Assembly (NCBI GenBank): GCA_964522665.1
Contig: CAZFVY010000006.1
Span: forward strand, 1 to 64,000
Length of the DNA stretch: 64,000 nt
Source of the DNA: CAZFVY01 sp964522665
GTDB lineage: Bacteria > Verrucomicrobiota > Verrucomicrobiia > Limisphaerales > CAZFVY01
Direction: 5' to 3'
A model generated the notes under the pieces. The model was not told where the DNA came from. It did not search any database and saw only the letters and a program-made list of their open reading frames with translations. This document shows positions 26,049 through 33,628 of this stretch, in pieces. A program made the translations under genes and the position numbers. Every line of letters begins with the position of its first letter. The first letter of the stretch is position 1.

Positions 26049-27266
26049 TCATTTGGCGACTCCCGCCATGCCACGGCGGGCGGCCGCGCGATTGGCCGCC
26101 ACCGCTTCAAATCGACGCGTCAGCCAGTTCTCTTGCTCGTCCCCACTCAGACGCTTGAGGTCGTCCTCGAAACCATCGATGACCTCGGTCCACGAAAGAT
26201 TGAGCGCGATCCGCCGCGCCGCCGCGCCCATCTCCACGCTCGCGGACGAGAACGGTTTCATCGATTCGGCCAGCGTCAGGAACTCAGCCGCGTTGCCCTT
26301 CGGCGCCAGAAGGCCGCTTTGGCCCGGGCGAATGTGCTCGGCGGCGGCGCCGTTACGAAAAGCGATGACCGGTAAGCCGCTGGCCATCGCCTCGATCACG
26401 ACGTTGCCGAACGTTTCGGTCAGGCTCGGGAACAAAAAGAAATCGGCGGAAGCGTAGTGCGCGGCCAAATCCTCGCCGCGACGGTAGCCGGCGAACTGGA
26501 ATTCCGGATGCCGGGCTTCGAGCTTGGCGCGCAACGGGCCATCTCCGACCAGAACAAAGCGAGCGCCGGGCGCGCGTTTCTGGAAGCGCAGATACGCTTC
26601 GACAGCCAACGGCAGATTCTTCTCCGCCGCGAGACGCCCGACATAAAGCGCGACCGGAGTGCGCTCGTCGGCGCCCCAGGCGCGACGTAGCTCGGGGGCG
26701 CGCTTCACTGGCGCGAAGAGCGCGGTGTCCACGCCGCGGGCGAGGATGCGTAGATTGGCAAAGTGATGCCGCGATAAATGGCGTCGCAGCGTCGGCGTCG
26801 GTACAAAAGTGGCCAAGGTCCGATTGTGAAATCGCCGCAAATACCAGAAAATGAGTCGCTGGAGGAGGCCGGCGCCGTAATGGCGGCAGTAAAGATGGAA
26901 ATTCGTATGATAGCTTGAGACGACTGGGATTCCCAGCGTTCGAGCGGCGCGAATGGCGCTCCAGCCGATCAATCCTTCGGTCGCCACATGGACAATGTCC
27001 GGTCGCGCCGCACGCCACGCGGAGAGCAGGCGCCGGCGCGCGGGCAGGCCCAGATGCAACCCGCGGTAGAATGGCAGAGGAACCCCCGGGACGAGCAGCT
27101 CCTGCAGGCGGTTGGGTCGATGCGACGATTCGTCCGAACCGCGTCGCGGGCGGACCAACTGGACCGTGTGCCCGCGCGCGATCAGTCCATCGGCCAGCCG
27201 CTGGAGGGTAAATGCCACTCCGTTGACTTCCGGTGGATAGGTCTCAGTGACCAGAGCGATTATCAC
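26049..27266 (-). CDS. GT4 family glycosyltransferase (copy 1 of a tandem pair)
   Basis: A 405-residue GT-B enzyme with the same block order as its neighbour: LVTETYPPEVNGVAFTLQRL, SSYHTNFHLYCRHYGAG, LYVGRLAAEKNLPLAVEAYL, RFVLVGDGPLRAKLE and FLFPSLTETFGNVVIEAMAS. The pair probably arose by tandem duplication and may add successive sugars to one acceptor, such as a glycolipid. It is the first gene of the minus-strand group; an 82-base gap separates it from the second copy. The promoter should lie in 27267-27557, where I saw no clear box. Confidence 0.9.
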   Translation of the reverse strand: MIIALVTETYPPEVNGVAFTLQRLADGLIARGHTVQLVRPRRGSDESSHRPNRLQELLVPGVPLPFYRGLHLGLPARRRLLSAWRAARPDIVHVATEGLIGWSAIRAARTLGIPVVSSYHTNFHLYCRHYGAGLLQRLIFWYLRRFHNRTLATFVPTPTLRRHLSRHHFANLRILARGVDTALFAPVKRAPELRRAWGADERTPVALYVGRLAAEKNLPLAVEAYLRFQKRAPGARFVLVGDGPLRAKLEARHPEFQFAGYRRGEDLAAHYASADFFLFPSLTETFGNVVIEAMASGLPVIAFRNGAAAEHIRPGQSGLLAPKGNAAEFLTLAESMKPFSSASVEMGAAARRIALNLSWTEVIDGFEDDLKRLSGDEQENWLTRRFEAVAANRAAARRGMAGVAK

Positions 27267-27557
27267 GGATCAGAGGGGTTGAGTTCAGCCGCGCATGCGC
27301 CTCTCATCTCCCGCGTTTTGGCGTCGGAAGCAAGGCCCAAGGCGCCAAAACGCAAGATTTTACCGTTCGCTCACCGCGTCGTCACCCGTCCGAAACAAAG
27401 CGTGCCAGAATGACTTCCGCGCGTAGTCGCGCTTTGGAACAGGTCGCGACGTCCCTCCGCCATCGGCTCGGCGCCAGATTGGGCGAATTTCCTGAAAGTG
27501 AGTTGAAGTTTCACGGCATTTCAGGCATTGATATTGGGGACGGCAAACCGGAATCAA

Positions 27558-28049
27558 ATGAACTTGGACGACGCACAGAAAAACAAAGTCAGGGCGTGGA
27601 TCGATGAAGGCCTGAAACTGGCGGAGATTCAGAACAAATTATCCGCGGAATACGGCCTCCGCCTCACGTACATGGAGACCCGGTTCCTGATGGACGACCT
27701 CAAATTGAAGCCAAAGGATAAAGAGGCTCCTCCTCCTCCGCCCAAGCCCGCGGCGCCAGCACCACCGGCGGCCGCCGCTGGCCTGGCTCCTTTTGAAGGC
27801 GAATTGCCGGAAGAGCCGGCGCCGGTCGGCGGCGCCCGCGTGGCGGTGACGGTCGATCAATTGACCCGCCCCGGCTCGCTCGTCAGTGGCAAGGTGACCT
27901 TTACCGACGGCAATCAAGCGGACTGGTACCTCGATCAAACCGGTCGTCTCGGTCTAGTCGCCAAACGCCAAGGCTATCGCCCGCCGGAAAGCGATTTGGT
28001 TTCCTTCCAGACGCAGTTGCATAACGAATTGCAGAAGCTCGGGCTTTGA
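27558..28049 (+). CDS. conserved hypothetical protein with proline-rich linker
   Basis: A 163-residue protein in three parts. The N-terminal helical region MNLDDAQKNKVRAWIDEGLK with LAEIQNKLSAEYGLRLTYME resembles a small HTH-like fold. A Pro/Ala linker occupies about residues 60-85. The C-terminal domain (VAVTVDQLTRPGSLVSGKVT, then DGNQADWYLDQTGRLGL) is predicted to be mostly beta. I do not recognise a named family. The ATG at 27558 was chosen over 27528 because the MNLDDAQKNK opening fits a helix start. Its gene ends 166 bases before the RiPP precursor gene, and there is no evidence that they are linked. Confidence 0.75.
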   Translation: MNLDDAQKNKVRAWIDEGLKLAEIQNKLSAEYGLRLTYMETRFLMDDLKLKPKDKEAPPPPPKPAAPAPPAAAAGLAPFEGELPEEPAPVGGARVAVTVDQLTRPGSLVSGKVTFTDGNQADWYLDQTGRLGLVAKRQGYRPPESDLVSFQTQLHNELQKLGL

Positions 28050-28145
28050 CGACAGACGACGGCGCCGCGGCGCCCGCTCGGCGTCCGCGCTGCGGGAACA
28101 ATTTTCTCGCCGGGGCCTCCAATCTAACGTAGGGTCAACGGCAGA

Positions 28146-28170
28146 CGCCTCGCGCCGAGTACGCGAGGCG
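28146..28170 (+). promoter_or_regulatory. perfect 9-bp hairpin in the leader of the RiPP precursor gene
   Basis: CGCCTCGCG (28146-28154) pairs perfectly with CGCGAGGCG (28162-28170) around a 7-base loop, 45 bases before the precursor ATG. No T-run follows, so it is not a standard intrinsic terminator. It could be an mRNA leader structure, a binding site for a dimeric regulator, or the 3' end of the preceding gene. Confidence 0.4.
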
Positions 28171-28215
28171 TGGTCACGAGCCAAGCAGCAGCCAAAAAAA
28201 CTTCGAACCAATGAT

Positions 28216-28665
28216 ATGAAGGGCAAAAAATCCACCCCATCCGCCCGGCTTTCCCGCCGCGATTTTAACAAGCTCACCATGGCCGCCGTCGGCGGCGTCC
28301 TGTTGGGCGCCTCCGCCGCCAGCCGCGCCGCCGGCAAGGACGACCACGACCCCGCGCTTCTCCTCGGTGAGAAGCACGTCTGCCGCGGTATCAACACCTG
28401 CAAAGGCAAGGGCAAAGGCGGCGCCAATTCCTGCGCCGGCGAAGGCAATTGCGCGATCGCGGAAGCCCATTCCTGCAAAGGCAGCAATGCCTGCAAAGGC
28501 CAGGGCGGCTGCGGCGAGTATCCGGGCCAGAACACGTGCAAAGGCCAGGGCAGTTGCGAGGTTCCCCTCGACGACAAGTCGTGGAAAAAGGCCCGCAAGG
28601 CTTTCGAGGCACAGATGAAGAAGGACGGCAAGACCTTCGGCGACGCCCCCAAGAAAAAAGCTTAA
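28216..28665 (+). CDS. bufA: Tat-signal, cysteine-rich bufferin-like RiPP precursor
   Basis: A 149-residue protein. Residues 12-40 form a twin-arginine signal (SRRDFNKLTMAAVGGVLLGA). The core has nine cysteines at 56, 62, 73, 79, 87, 93, 99, 108 and 114, arranged as repeated C-x-G-x3-C modules (CRGINTC, CAGEGNC, CKGSNACKGQGGC, CKGQGSC). A basic Lys-rich tail follows (residues 121-149). Low-complexity Cys/Gly/Lys proteins next to DUF692 and DUF2063 genes are precursors of bufferins, copper-binding RiPPs whose cysteines are oxidatively modified; this most resembles the low-complexity, BufA2-like type. Family assignment rests on pattern and neighbours. Metal bound and modified residues are inferred. 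Confidence 0.82.
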   Translation: MKGKKSTPSARLSRRDFNKLTMAAVGGVLLGASAASRAAGKDDHDPALLLGEKHVCRGINTCKGKGKGGANSCAGEGNCAIAEAHSCKGSNACKGQGGCGEYPGQNTCKGQGSCEVPLDDKSWKKARKAFEAQMKKDGKTFGDAPKKKA

Positions 28666-28724
28666 CGCGACCAGGGCCGGCCACTTTCCGATTGGACGGC
28701 TCCGGCCAGTTTACCGATTCTTCG

Positions 28725-28757
28725 CCGCGTGCGGGAGCAGGTTCCTCCCGCGCGCGG
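28725..28757 (+). promoter_or_regulatory. strong hairpin between precursor and modifying-enzyme genes
   Basis: Arms 28725-28737 and 28745-28757 form a 13-base-pair GC-rich stem (one G-U pair) around a 7-base loop, 60 bases after the precursor stop and 28 before the bufB start. No T-tract follows. It could stabilise the precursor mRNA or cause partial termination, so that far more substrate than enzyme is made. Confidence 0.5.
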
Positions 28758-28784
28758 TGACATTTCAGCCGCCGCGGAATCAAT

Positions 28785-29783
28785 ATGACAGCGCCACGCC
28801 TTGGACACCCCAACCTCGGCTTGGGCGTCGGCCTGCGAACGGTCCATTTCGATTACATCCTCGAGCGCCAGCCGCCGGTCGATTGGTTCGAGGTCATCTC
28901 CGAGAATTTCATGGATTCGCGCGGGCGGCCGCGTTACGTCCTGGAAGCGATCGCCGAACGTTACCCGGTCGTCATGCACGGCGTGTCGCTTTCGATTGGC
29001 AGCACGGACCCGCTCGATTTCAAGTATCTCAAGAAGCTCAAGGCTCTCGCCCGCGACATTCGCCCGCTCTGGATTTCCGATCACGTTTGTTGGACGGGCG
29101 TCGCCGGACGAAACAGCCACGACTTGCTCCCGCTTCCGTTGAATGAGGCCTCGCTCAAGCACGTCGCCAAGCGCATCCGGATGGTTCAGGATTATTTGGA
29201 GCGGCCCTTCGTCTTCGAGAATCCAAGCACCTACGTCGGCTTCACCGGCTCCACGATGAGTGAATGGGAATTCATCGCGCGCATGGCCGACGCGACGAAT
29301 TGCGGGCTGCTGCTCGACGTCAACAACGTCTATGTTTCCAGCGTTAATCATGGCTTTGACCCGACCGAGTTCATTCGCGGCATCCCGCCCGAACGCGTCG
29401 TGCAATTCCATCTGGCGGGTCACACCAATCGGCGGACGCACATTCTCGACACGCATGACAATCACGTGATCGATCCGGTTTGGGAGCTTTACCGCCTGGC
29501 CAATCAATTAACCGGCGGCGCCTCGACGCTCCTCGAATGGGACGCAAACATCCCGGCGTTCCCCGTCGTCCACGCGGAGGCGCTGAAGGCGAAGCGCTAC
29601 CTCGGAGAGAACCTGCCGGCGGCCAAGCCGACGCAAGCCCGGGGCGCGCTCGACGGCCTGCGCGACGATGCGCCGCGGCCGGACGGCGGGAAACGTCGGG
29701 CCGCGGCCGGCGCCAATCGCCTGGCGTCGGAGCGCTCGACGGCGCCGCAACCACTGCACCACGCGCCGGCGGACGTTGAATGA
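28785..29783 (+). CDS. bufB: DUF692 iron enzyme, MbnB/BufB-like peptide-modifying oxidase
   Basis: A 332-residue TIM-barrel of the DUF692 (MbnB/TglH/BufB) family, which uses a multi-iron centre and O2 to oxidise cysteines of a peptide. Candidate ligands are present: His65 (VVMHGVSLS), His100 (WISDHVCW), Glu145 (FVFENPSTY), Asp178 (GLLLDVNNVYVS), His209 (QFHLAGH), the DTHDNH cluster at 222-227 and Glu251 (TLLEWD). WFEVISENFMD is another family block. Residues past ~275 are a low-complexity Ala/Pro/Arg tail not expected in the family. The stop overlaps the bufC start. The substrate is predicted to be the upstream Cys-rich precursor. Confidence 0.92.
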   Translation: MTAPRLGHPNLGLGVGLRTVHFDYILERQPPVDWFEVISENFMDSRGRPRYVLEAIAERYPVVMHGVSLSIGSTDPLDFKYLKKLKALARDIRPLWISDHVCWTGVAGRNSHDLLPLPLNEASLKHVAKRIRMVQDYLERPFVFENPSTYVGFTGSTMSEWEFIARMADATNCGLLLDVNNVYVSSVNHGFDPTEFIRGIPPERVVQFHLAGHTNRRTHILDTHDNHVIDPVWELYRLANQLTGGASTLLEWDANIPAFPVVHAEALKAKRYLGENLPAAKPTQARGALDGLRDDAPRPDGGKRRAAAGANRLASERSTAPQPLHHAPADVE

Positions 29784-30709
29784 GCCAGCCTCGTCGAGTG
29801 AAACCGCGAGCGAAACCGGCTGATGCCGGATTGAAGCTCGACCGCGTTCAGCGCTGGCTGCAAACGGTTATCACGAATCCGGCGGGCGTGAACGCCGGCG
29901 CGGATTCCGCCGAGGCGCTCTGTTTGATCGACGCGGGCGCTCGCGGTTTGGAGCGGGTCGTCACGCGGTCCAAGTCGATGACCGCAGCGGAACGCGTCGC
30001 GATCTATGCGAACGCCTACTACGCCCGCCTCTTCGAATGTCTCGGCGACGTTTATCCAGTCCTGAAACGGGCGCTCGGCGACGATATTTTTCATGGCTTC
30101 GCGTTGGGGTATCTCCAGAAACAGCCCTCGCGCAGCTACACCTTGAACGAATTGGGGCGTCATTTTCCCCGTTTCCTGCGCGAAACTCGCCCCGCCGTGG
30201 CCGATGACCGCGACGCCGCCGTCCGCAATTGGCCCGATTTTCTCATCGACCTCGCCGCGCTCGAATGGACGATTTACGAGGTCTTTGACGGTCCCGGCGT
30301 GGAACGCGAGCCAATCCTGACGACCGATGACGTCCTCGACATTCCGCCCGAGCGGTGGCCGAAAGCGCGACTCCGGTTGGTCCCCTGCCTGCGTTTGCTC
30401 GCGGGTCGCTTTCCGGTCAACGACTACTACACCGCCGCGCGCCGGGCCAAGACCAAGCGTCGCCTCCCGATTCCCGCCCCGCGCGATTCCTTCGTGGCCA
30501 TCACGCGACGCGATTTCCGCGTGCGCCGCTACCCGCTTTCATGGGCCCAATTCCAACTGCTCTCCGCCCTCGCCGCCGGCAAAACGGTCTCGCGAGCCAT
30601 TGCCGCCGCCGCTTCTGATCCTGAATGCAATTTAGACACGCTGGCGACCGACCTTAAAATCTGGTTCCGCGACTGGACCGTCGCGGGCTTCTTTCAATCG
30701 GTGCGGTGA
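29780..30709 (+). CDS. bufC: DUF2063 protein, MbnC/BufC-like partner of the DUF692 enzyme
   Basis: A 309-residue protein whose N-terminal half matches DUF2063 (MTAAERVAIYANAYYARLFECLGDVYPVLKRAL, quoted region begins at residue 67). The C-terminal half contains an ALEWTIYEVFDGPG block and a winged-helix-like end (YPLSWAQFQLLSALAAGKTV). In methanobactin and bufferin systems this partner binds the precursor leader and forms a heterodimer with the DUF692 enzyme. The ATG overlaps the bufB stop (ATGA), consistent with equimolar translation. No DoxX-type bufD gene follows; the next 600 bases are noncoding. Confidence 0.88.
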   Translation: MSQPRRVKPRAKPADAGLKLDRVQRWLQTVITNPAGVNAGADSAEALCLIDAGARGLERVVTRSKSMTAAERVAIYANAYYARLFECLGDVYPVLKRALGDDIFHGFALGYLQKQPSRSYTLNELGRHFPRFLRETRPAVADDRDAAVRNWPDFLIDLAALEWTIYEVFDGPGVEREPILTTDDVLDIPPERWPKARLRLVPCLRLLAGRFPVNDYYTAARRAKTKRRLPIPAPRDSFVAITRRDFRVRRYPLSWAQFQLLSALAAGKTVSRAIAAAASDPECNLDTLATDLKIWFRDWTVAGFFQSVR

Positions 30710-31313
30710 GGATCGCGTCATCGCCGTCTGACGGTAACTGTTTTAGCGTTCCAGTTACCGAGAGGGAGAAGGCGCATTGGGGCCTGGTTATCTCCAAAGG
30801 AGCGACCTCCGTCAGCCCTATTTTGGTATGCGGCTCACGATCCCTCGCCAGGATCAGAACCGGTTCGGCGAATTGTGAGTCGCTCGTTTTTGTCCAGGAG
30901 GGACAGTCGAGAGTAGCCCGACGTCTCAACGTCGGTCTTACGTCGGAACGGGTGAAAGTGCTGGCGGGACGGCTGAGATTGAGCTCCCGCGGCATAAGCT
31001 CGCGCAGTTTTCCGCCGAAAGCCGCGTTTTGAACGTCTCGATCTCAGCCGTCCCGTCGGGACTTGGGCCAGTCCCCGGCGCTGAAGCGCCGGGCTAGTCT
31101 CAGCCGGTCTCTTCGAGACGGGAACCAACCGCTGCCCCGGCGGTCGCGCCCACTTGCATTGTCGAATCTTCGAGCGAAGAACGGAGCAGAAGGGGAGACG
31201 AAACAGTGGTTGGCGACCAGGCAGATTCATTAGAGCCCGGAGTTTTGTTAGCGGTCCAATTGTTTCGCGTATCCACTCGGATTTCAGCTTGATGCGCATT
31301 CGAATTCCGTTAA
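30710..31313. repeat. noncoding gap with a cluster of palindromes (mainly 30918-31119)
   Basis: No gene is supported. Hairpins include CCGACGT/ACGTCGG (30918-30935), a perfect 14-base inverted repeat GGGACGGCTGAGAT (30966-30979) with its complement at 31041-31054, CCCGGCGC/GCGCCGGG (31074-31093) and GTCTC/GAGAC (31107-31119). The density and GC-rich arms resemble the palindrome chains inside the 23 kb element, but no TIRs or target duplication were found here. Confidence 0.6.
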
Positions 31314-31331
31314 TGTCACGTATACATGACA
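31314..31331. promoter_or_regulatory. 18-bp palindrome overlapping the marR-family start codon: candidate operator
   Basis: TGTCACGTATACATGACA reads as its own complement at 16 of 18 positions, and the start codon (31326) lies inside it. MarR proteins are dimers that bind near-palindromes of about this size and usually repress their own operon. Binding here would block translation initiation sequences or the promoter clearance region. The call is inference from symmetry and position. Confidence 0.55.
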
Positions 31332-31862
31332 TTTCCCAATCGATCGCAACAGGCGGGGCACGAGTTGGCGATGCGTTTGCGCGGGGCCTATTCGTATTTT
31401 CGGCGGCGAGGTGGCGCGACGCTGGCGCCATTGGGAATCAGCTCCGATCAGTTTGTCTTGCTCACGGTCCTGGCGCAGCACGGTTCCGCGACGCAGCAGG
31501 AACTGGTTCGCCGTTGTTATTCGGACACCACGACGCTGGGAACCATGGTCACGCTCTTGGAATCGAAGGGCTTGATCAGCCGGGCGGAAGATGTCCGGGA
31601 CGGCCGCTCGTGGCGCGTTGGCCTGACCGAGGCGGGGGAAGCGTTGCAGAAGGAACTGTGGCATCGCAGCGGAAGCGTGCGGGTGGAACTCGCGGCCTTG
31701 CTGGCCCCGGACGAAGCGACGGCGTTGATCGGGCTCCTGGACCGAATTATCGAGGCGATGAGGCCGCAACGGCGCCGGGCTTCCAAGCCGGCGCTGCTCG
31801 TCCGTGGCGGATCGAGGAAGCGCCTGGTTAAGAATCGTAAATCAAAACGAACCTATGAATAA
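31326..31862 (+). CDS. MarR family transcriptional regulator
   Basis: A 178-residue winged-helix regulator. The DNA-recognition part reads GSATQQELVRRCYSDTTTLG followed by MVTLLESKGLISRAEDVRDG and the wing RSWRVGLTEAGEAL, the standard MarR order. The C-terminal tail is basic (KPALLVRGGSRKRLVKNRKS). MarR proteins sense small phenolic or oxidant ligands. The gene overlaps the carboxylesterase gene by 8 bases, so the esterase is its likely target and may relate to the inducer's chemistry. Confidence 0.92.
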   Translation: MTFPNRSQQAGHELAMRLRGAYSYFRRRGGATLAPLGISSDQFVLLTVLAQHGSATQQELVRRCYSDTTTLGTMVTLLESKGLISRAEDVRDGRSWRVGLTEAGEALQKELWHRSGSVRVELAALLAPDEATALIGLLDRIIEAMRPQRRRASKPALLVRGGSRKRLVKNRKSKRTYE

Positions 31863-33486
31863 GCTCAGATCAATCATCTCGTTGGCGGCGGCTTTGCTCG
31901 TCGTCGAGCGCGGCGCGGCGGAAACGTTCGCGGGCAATCAGGTCCGCACCGCAAATGGAATCGTGGAAGGAACGTTTGCCGAGGGCGTGCATGCGTTCAA
32001 GGGCATTCCTTTCGCGGAGCCACCGGTTGGCGACTTGCGGTGGCGGCCGCCGCAGCCTCCGAAAAACTGGAAAGGGGTGCGCAAAGCGGACGCCTTCGGC
32101 GCGCGCGGGATGCAACGCCCGGTGTTCGGAGACATGGGATTTCGCGCAAACGGGATGAGCGAGGATTGCCTTTATCTGAACGTTTGGACTCCCGCCAAAT
32201 CGAGCAAGGCCAAGCTGCCGGTCCTGGTCTATTTCTACGGCGGCGGCTTTGTCGCGGGCGACGGTTCCGAGGGCCGCTACGACGGCGAGAGCATGGCGAA
32301 ATTGGGGATCGTCGCGATCACGGTAAACTATCGGCTGGGCGTGTTCGGCTTCATGGCGCATCCCGAATTGACGAAGGAGTCGCCTCATCATGCGTCGGGG
32401 AACTATGGCTTGCTTGACCAACAAGCGGCGCTGGCCTGGGTGCAGCAGAACATCGCGGCTTTCGGGGGCGATCCGAAGCGGGTCACGATCGCCGGCGAGT
32501 CGGCCGGTTCCATTTCGGTGAGCGCGCAGATGGCGTCACCGTTATCGAAGGGTCTGATCGCGGGCGCGATTGGCGAGAGCGGGTCGATCATTGGGGCGCT
32601 TTCGGCCGTGCCCTTGGCGCAAGGCGAGCAGGCTGGGGTCAAGTTTGCGGCTGGCCTCGGCTTGGGCGATGCTCCTACGCTCGCCGCGCTGCGCGCCATT
32701 CCCGCTGAGAAATTGCTCGAGGCGACGGGCAAGCCCGGCGTCCCCTGGTTTACCCCGACGGTGGACGGCTACTTCTTTGGGAAAGCTCCGCCGGAGGTTT
32801 TCGCGGCTGGAGAGCAAGCGCATGTGCCATTGCTCGCTGGATCGAACTCGGAGGAGATGACCGGGATGGTGGTCTTGGGGCGCGAAAAGCCAACGGTCGA
32901 GAATTATCAGAAAGCGCTCCATCGGCTCTATCCCAACAACGCCGACGAAGTCTTCAAGCTTTACCCGGCGTCCACCGAAGCGGAAGTGATGGACGCGGCG
33001 CGCGAGCTGGCGAGTGACCGTTTCATCAGCTTCAGCACGTGGAAATGGATCGACTTGGCGACCCGGACGGGCGGCAAGCCGACCTACTACTATCTCTTTT
33101 CCCGACCGCGCCCGCCGATGCGATCCGAAATGGGCAACGCCACGCCGGGCCTTGCGGGCGGCGTCGTGCGCGGCTCGTCATCGACCGCCAACCAGCCGCC
33201 GGCGCCCCGTGGCGCGGTCCATTCCGCCGAGATCGAATACGCGATGGGCAACCTCGAATTGAACAAGGTCTTCGCCTGGACGTCAGACGACTACAAAGTG
33301 TCGAAGGTCATGCAGGAGTATTTCGCCAATTTCATCAAGACCGGCAACCCAAACGGCCGCGGCTTGCCTAACTGGCCCAAATTCGCGAACGGCCAACGCA
33401 TGGTCATCGACGTCACTTCCGCGGCCGAGGCCGAGAAGGTGCGGGCGCGCTATCAGTTCCTCGATCGGGTCAGTCAGACGAAGTAG
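31855..33486 (+). CDS. exported type-B carboxylesterase
   Basis: A 543-residue carboxylesterase with a signal peptide (SIISLAAALLVVERGAAE). Family blocks: GIPFAEPPVGDLRW, EDCLYLNVWTP, VYFYGGGFVAGDG (oxyanion hole) and the nucleophile in TIAGESAGSIS (Ser216). The acid is probably in AGSNSEEMTG and the base His in GAVHSAEIEYAMGN. It hydrolyses ester bonds outside the cytoplasm; the natural substrate is unknown. The ATG at 31855 lies inside the end of the MarR gene, suggesting coupled translation and MarR control. Confidence 0.93.
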   Translation: MNKLRSIISLAAALLVVERGAAETFAGNQVRTANGIVEGTFAEGVHAFKGIPFAEPPVGDLRWRPPQPPKNWKGVRKADAFGARGMQRPVFGDMGFRANGMSEDCLYLNVWTPAKSSKAKLPVLVYFYGGGFVAGDGSEGRYDGESMAKLGIVAITVNYRLGVFGFMAHPELTKESPHHASGNYGLLDQQAALAWVQQNIAAFGGDPKRVTIAGESAGSISVSAQMASPLSKGLIAGAIGESGSIIGALSAVPLAQGEQAGVKFAAGLGLGDAPTLAALRAIPAEKLLEATGKPGVPWFTPTVDGYFFGKAPPEVFAAGEQAHVPLLAGSNSEEMTGMVVLGREKPTVENYQKALHRLYPNNADEVFKLYPASTEAEVMDAARELASDRFISFSTWKWIDLATRTGGKPTYYYLFSRPRPPMRSEMGNATPGLAGGVVRGSSSTANQPPAPRGAVHSAEIEYAMGNLELNKVFAWTSDDYKVSKVMQEYFANFIKTGNPNGRGLPNWPKFANGQRMVIDVTSAAEAEKVRARYQFLDRVSQTK

Positions 33487-33628
33487 CGGAGAAGCGTAGC
33501 TTAATCGGTCCGCTTACCCGGGCGAACCTCAGCCGATTGGATGCGCTGCACCGTTACGGTCGCGCGCGTCCAGTATCGCCGTACGCCGCTCGGGTGGCCA
33601 GTGAACCGGCGAGATCGGCTGGGCGCGA

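Noticed and set aside
28381..28560. CRISPR-like tandem repeat
   Set aside because: The repeat is the coding repeat of the Cys/Gly/Lys precursor; units are too short and spacers are not unique. No CRISPR array was seen anywhere in the window.
28745..28785. Intrinsic terminator between bufA and bufB
   Set aside because: The hairpin is strong but no T-tract follows, so it was recorded as a regulatory hairpin instead.
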